A DNA stretch of 11,228 nt from the NCBI GenBank assembly GCA_905201505.1, contig CAJKOJ010000062.1:1-11228 (forward strand), in the 5' to 3' direction. Positions 11,026 to 11,228 of this stretch are shown here, one piece after another. How positions within the stretch are numbered: the stretch's first letter is position 1; each line of letters starts with the position of its first letter. The notes below the pieces were generated by a model. The model saw nothing but the letters and a program-made list of their open reading frames with translations, had not been told where the DNA came from and did not search any database. The stretch is from an uncultured Eubacteriales bacterium (GTDB lineage: Bacteria; Bacillota; Clostridia; Lachnospirales; CAG-274). The position numbers were made by a program, and so were the translations under genes.

Positions 11026-11054
11026 ATGATAGCACAAATATTTGTTGCTGTCAA
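11026..11054 (-). promoter_or_regulatory. Promoter of the antitoxin RNA
   Basis: On the minus strand TTGACA (11049-11054) and TATCAT (11026-11031) are 17 bp apart. The -35 has full consensus, whereas the toxin promoter has TTTACA, which may favour antitoxin synthesis. Confidence 0.75.
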
Positions 11055-11058
11055 GTAT

Positions 11059-11090
11059 GGCACATTGTTCAAATGGATAATGTGCCTTTT
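11059..11090 (+). terminator. Terminator of the toxin mRNA
   Basis: GGCACATT (11059-11066) and AATGTGCC (11079-11086) form a perfect 8-bp stem followed by TTTT. Confidence 0.8.
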
Positions 11091-11152
11091 AGTTAAGAGA
11101 AACAAAGATTATGCTAAAACAGCAAGATGTTAATATATTATGTATAAATTTA

Positions 11153-11181
11153 TTGACAATGCACATAATTTATAATATAAT
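11153..11181 (+). promoter_or_regulatory. Consensus promoter of the last, truncated gene
   Basis: TTGACA (11153-11158) and TATAAT (11176-11181) are 17 bp apart, 29 bp before the next ATG. A second TATAAT at 11171 overlaps but is too close to the -35. Confidence 0.8.
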
Positions 11182-11210
11182 TATATTATAAATATGGGAG
11201 GTGTATATTT

Positions 11211-11228
11211 ATGGCAATGACAAATTTA
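11211..11228 (+). CDS. Start of a gene cut by the window edge
   Basis: Six codons (MAMTNL) follow GGGAGGTG (11196-11203), 7 nt before the ATG, and a consensus promoter. The product cannot be identified. It could be another cargo gene or the resumption of the tail module. Confidence 0.6.

Noticed and set aside
1..11228. Integrase, attachment sites, replication origin, tRNA genes
   Set aside because: None could be supported from the sequence; no matching direct repeats at element ends and no tRNA-like cloverleaf was seen.

Overview
The window is AT-rich DNA from a Gram-positive low-GC bacterium, most likely class Clostridia. The evidence is strong GGAGG-type ribosome sites, near-consensus sigma-A promoters, U-tailed hairpin terminators and A/U-ending codons. 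Every confident protein gene is on the + strand. The left 60% is the head-tail and tail module of a contractile-tailed (PBSX/XkdK-like) prophage or phage. The right 40% is a block of small, individually promoted accessory units.

Left part (1-6908): the last 17 codons of a gene, probably the major capsid protein; a 357-bp intergenic stretch holding four copies of a REP-like hairpin repeat; then head-tail connector, head closure protein, tail terminator, a small pre-sheath protein, tail sheath with an extra beta-rich domain of about 145 residues, tail tube, an XkdN-type tail assembly chaperone, and a 695-residue tape measure protein. The chaperone gene ends in a textbook -1 slippery heptamer (A AAA AAC) at 4636-4642. 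A 56-codon extension in the -1 frame follows, so a 193-residue frameshift product is expected. Genes are spaced 1-45 bp apart and look like one operon.

Right part (6909-11210): where LysM, baseplate and fibre genes would be expected there is instead a cargo region. In order it holds a membrane-anchored protein; a 77-residue two-helix membrane protein behind a perfect promoter; a ribbon-helix-helix repressor with two operator copies on its own promoter; a predicted minus-strand small RNA antisense to the repressor 3' end; an 89-residue protein whose ribosome site lies inside a terminator-like hairpin; a Bro-N/KilAC antirepressor; a 44-codon ORF; a minimal CRISPR array (three 30-nt repeats, two spacers of 36 and 37 nt) behind its own promoter; a HicAB toxin-antitoxin pair; a decayed type I toxin locus that keeps an intact antitoxin-RNA promoter and terminator; and a complete type I toxin-antisense RNA pair encoding a 35-residue hydrophobic toxin. 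A further gene with a consensus promoter starts at 11211 and runs off the end.

The cargo combines defence and maintenance functions: spacers without cas genes in this window, a type II and a type I toxin-antitoxin system, and regulators of lysogeny. All have independent promoters, which would let them be expressed while the structural operon is silent in the lysogen. Assignments rest on reading motifs and synteny by eye; no database search was run.
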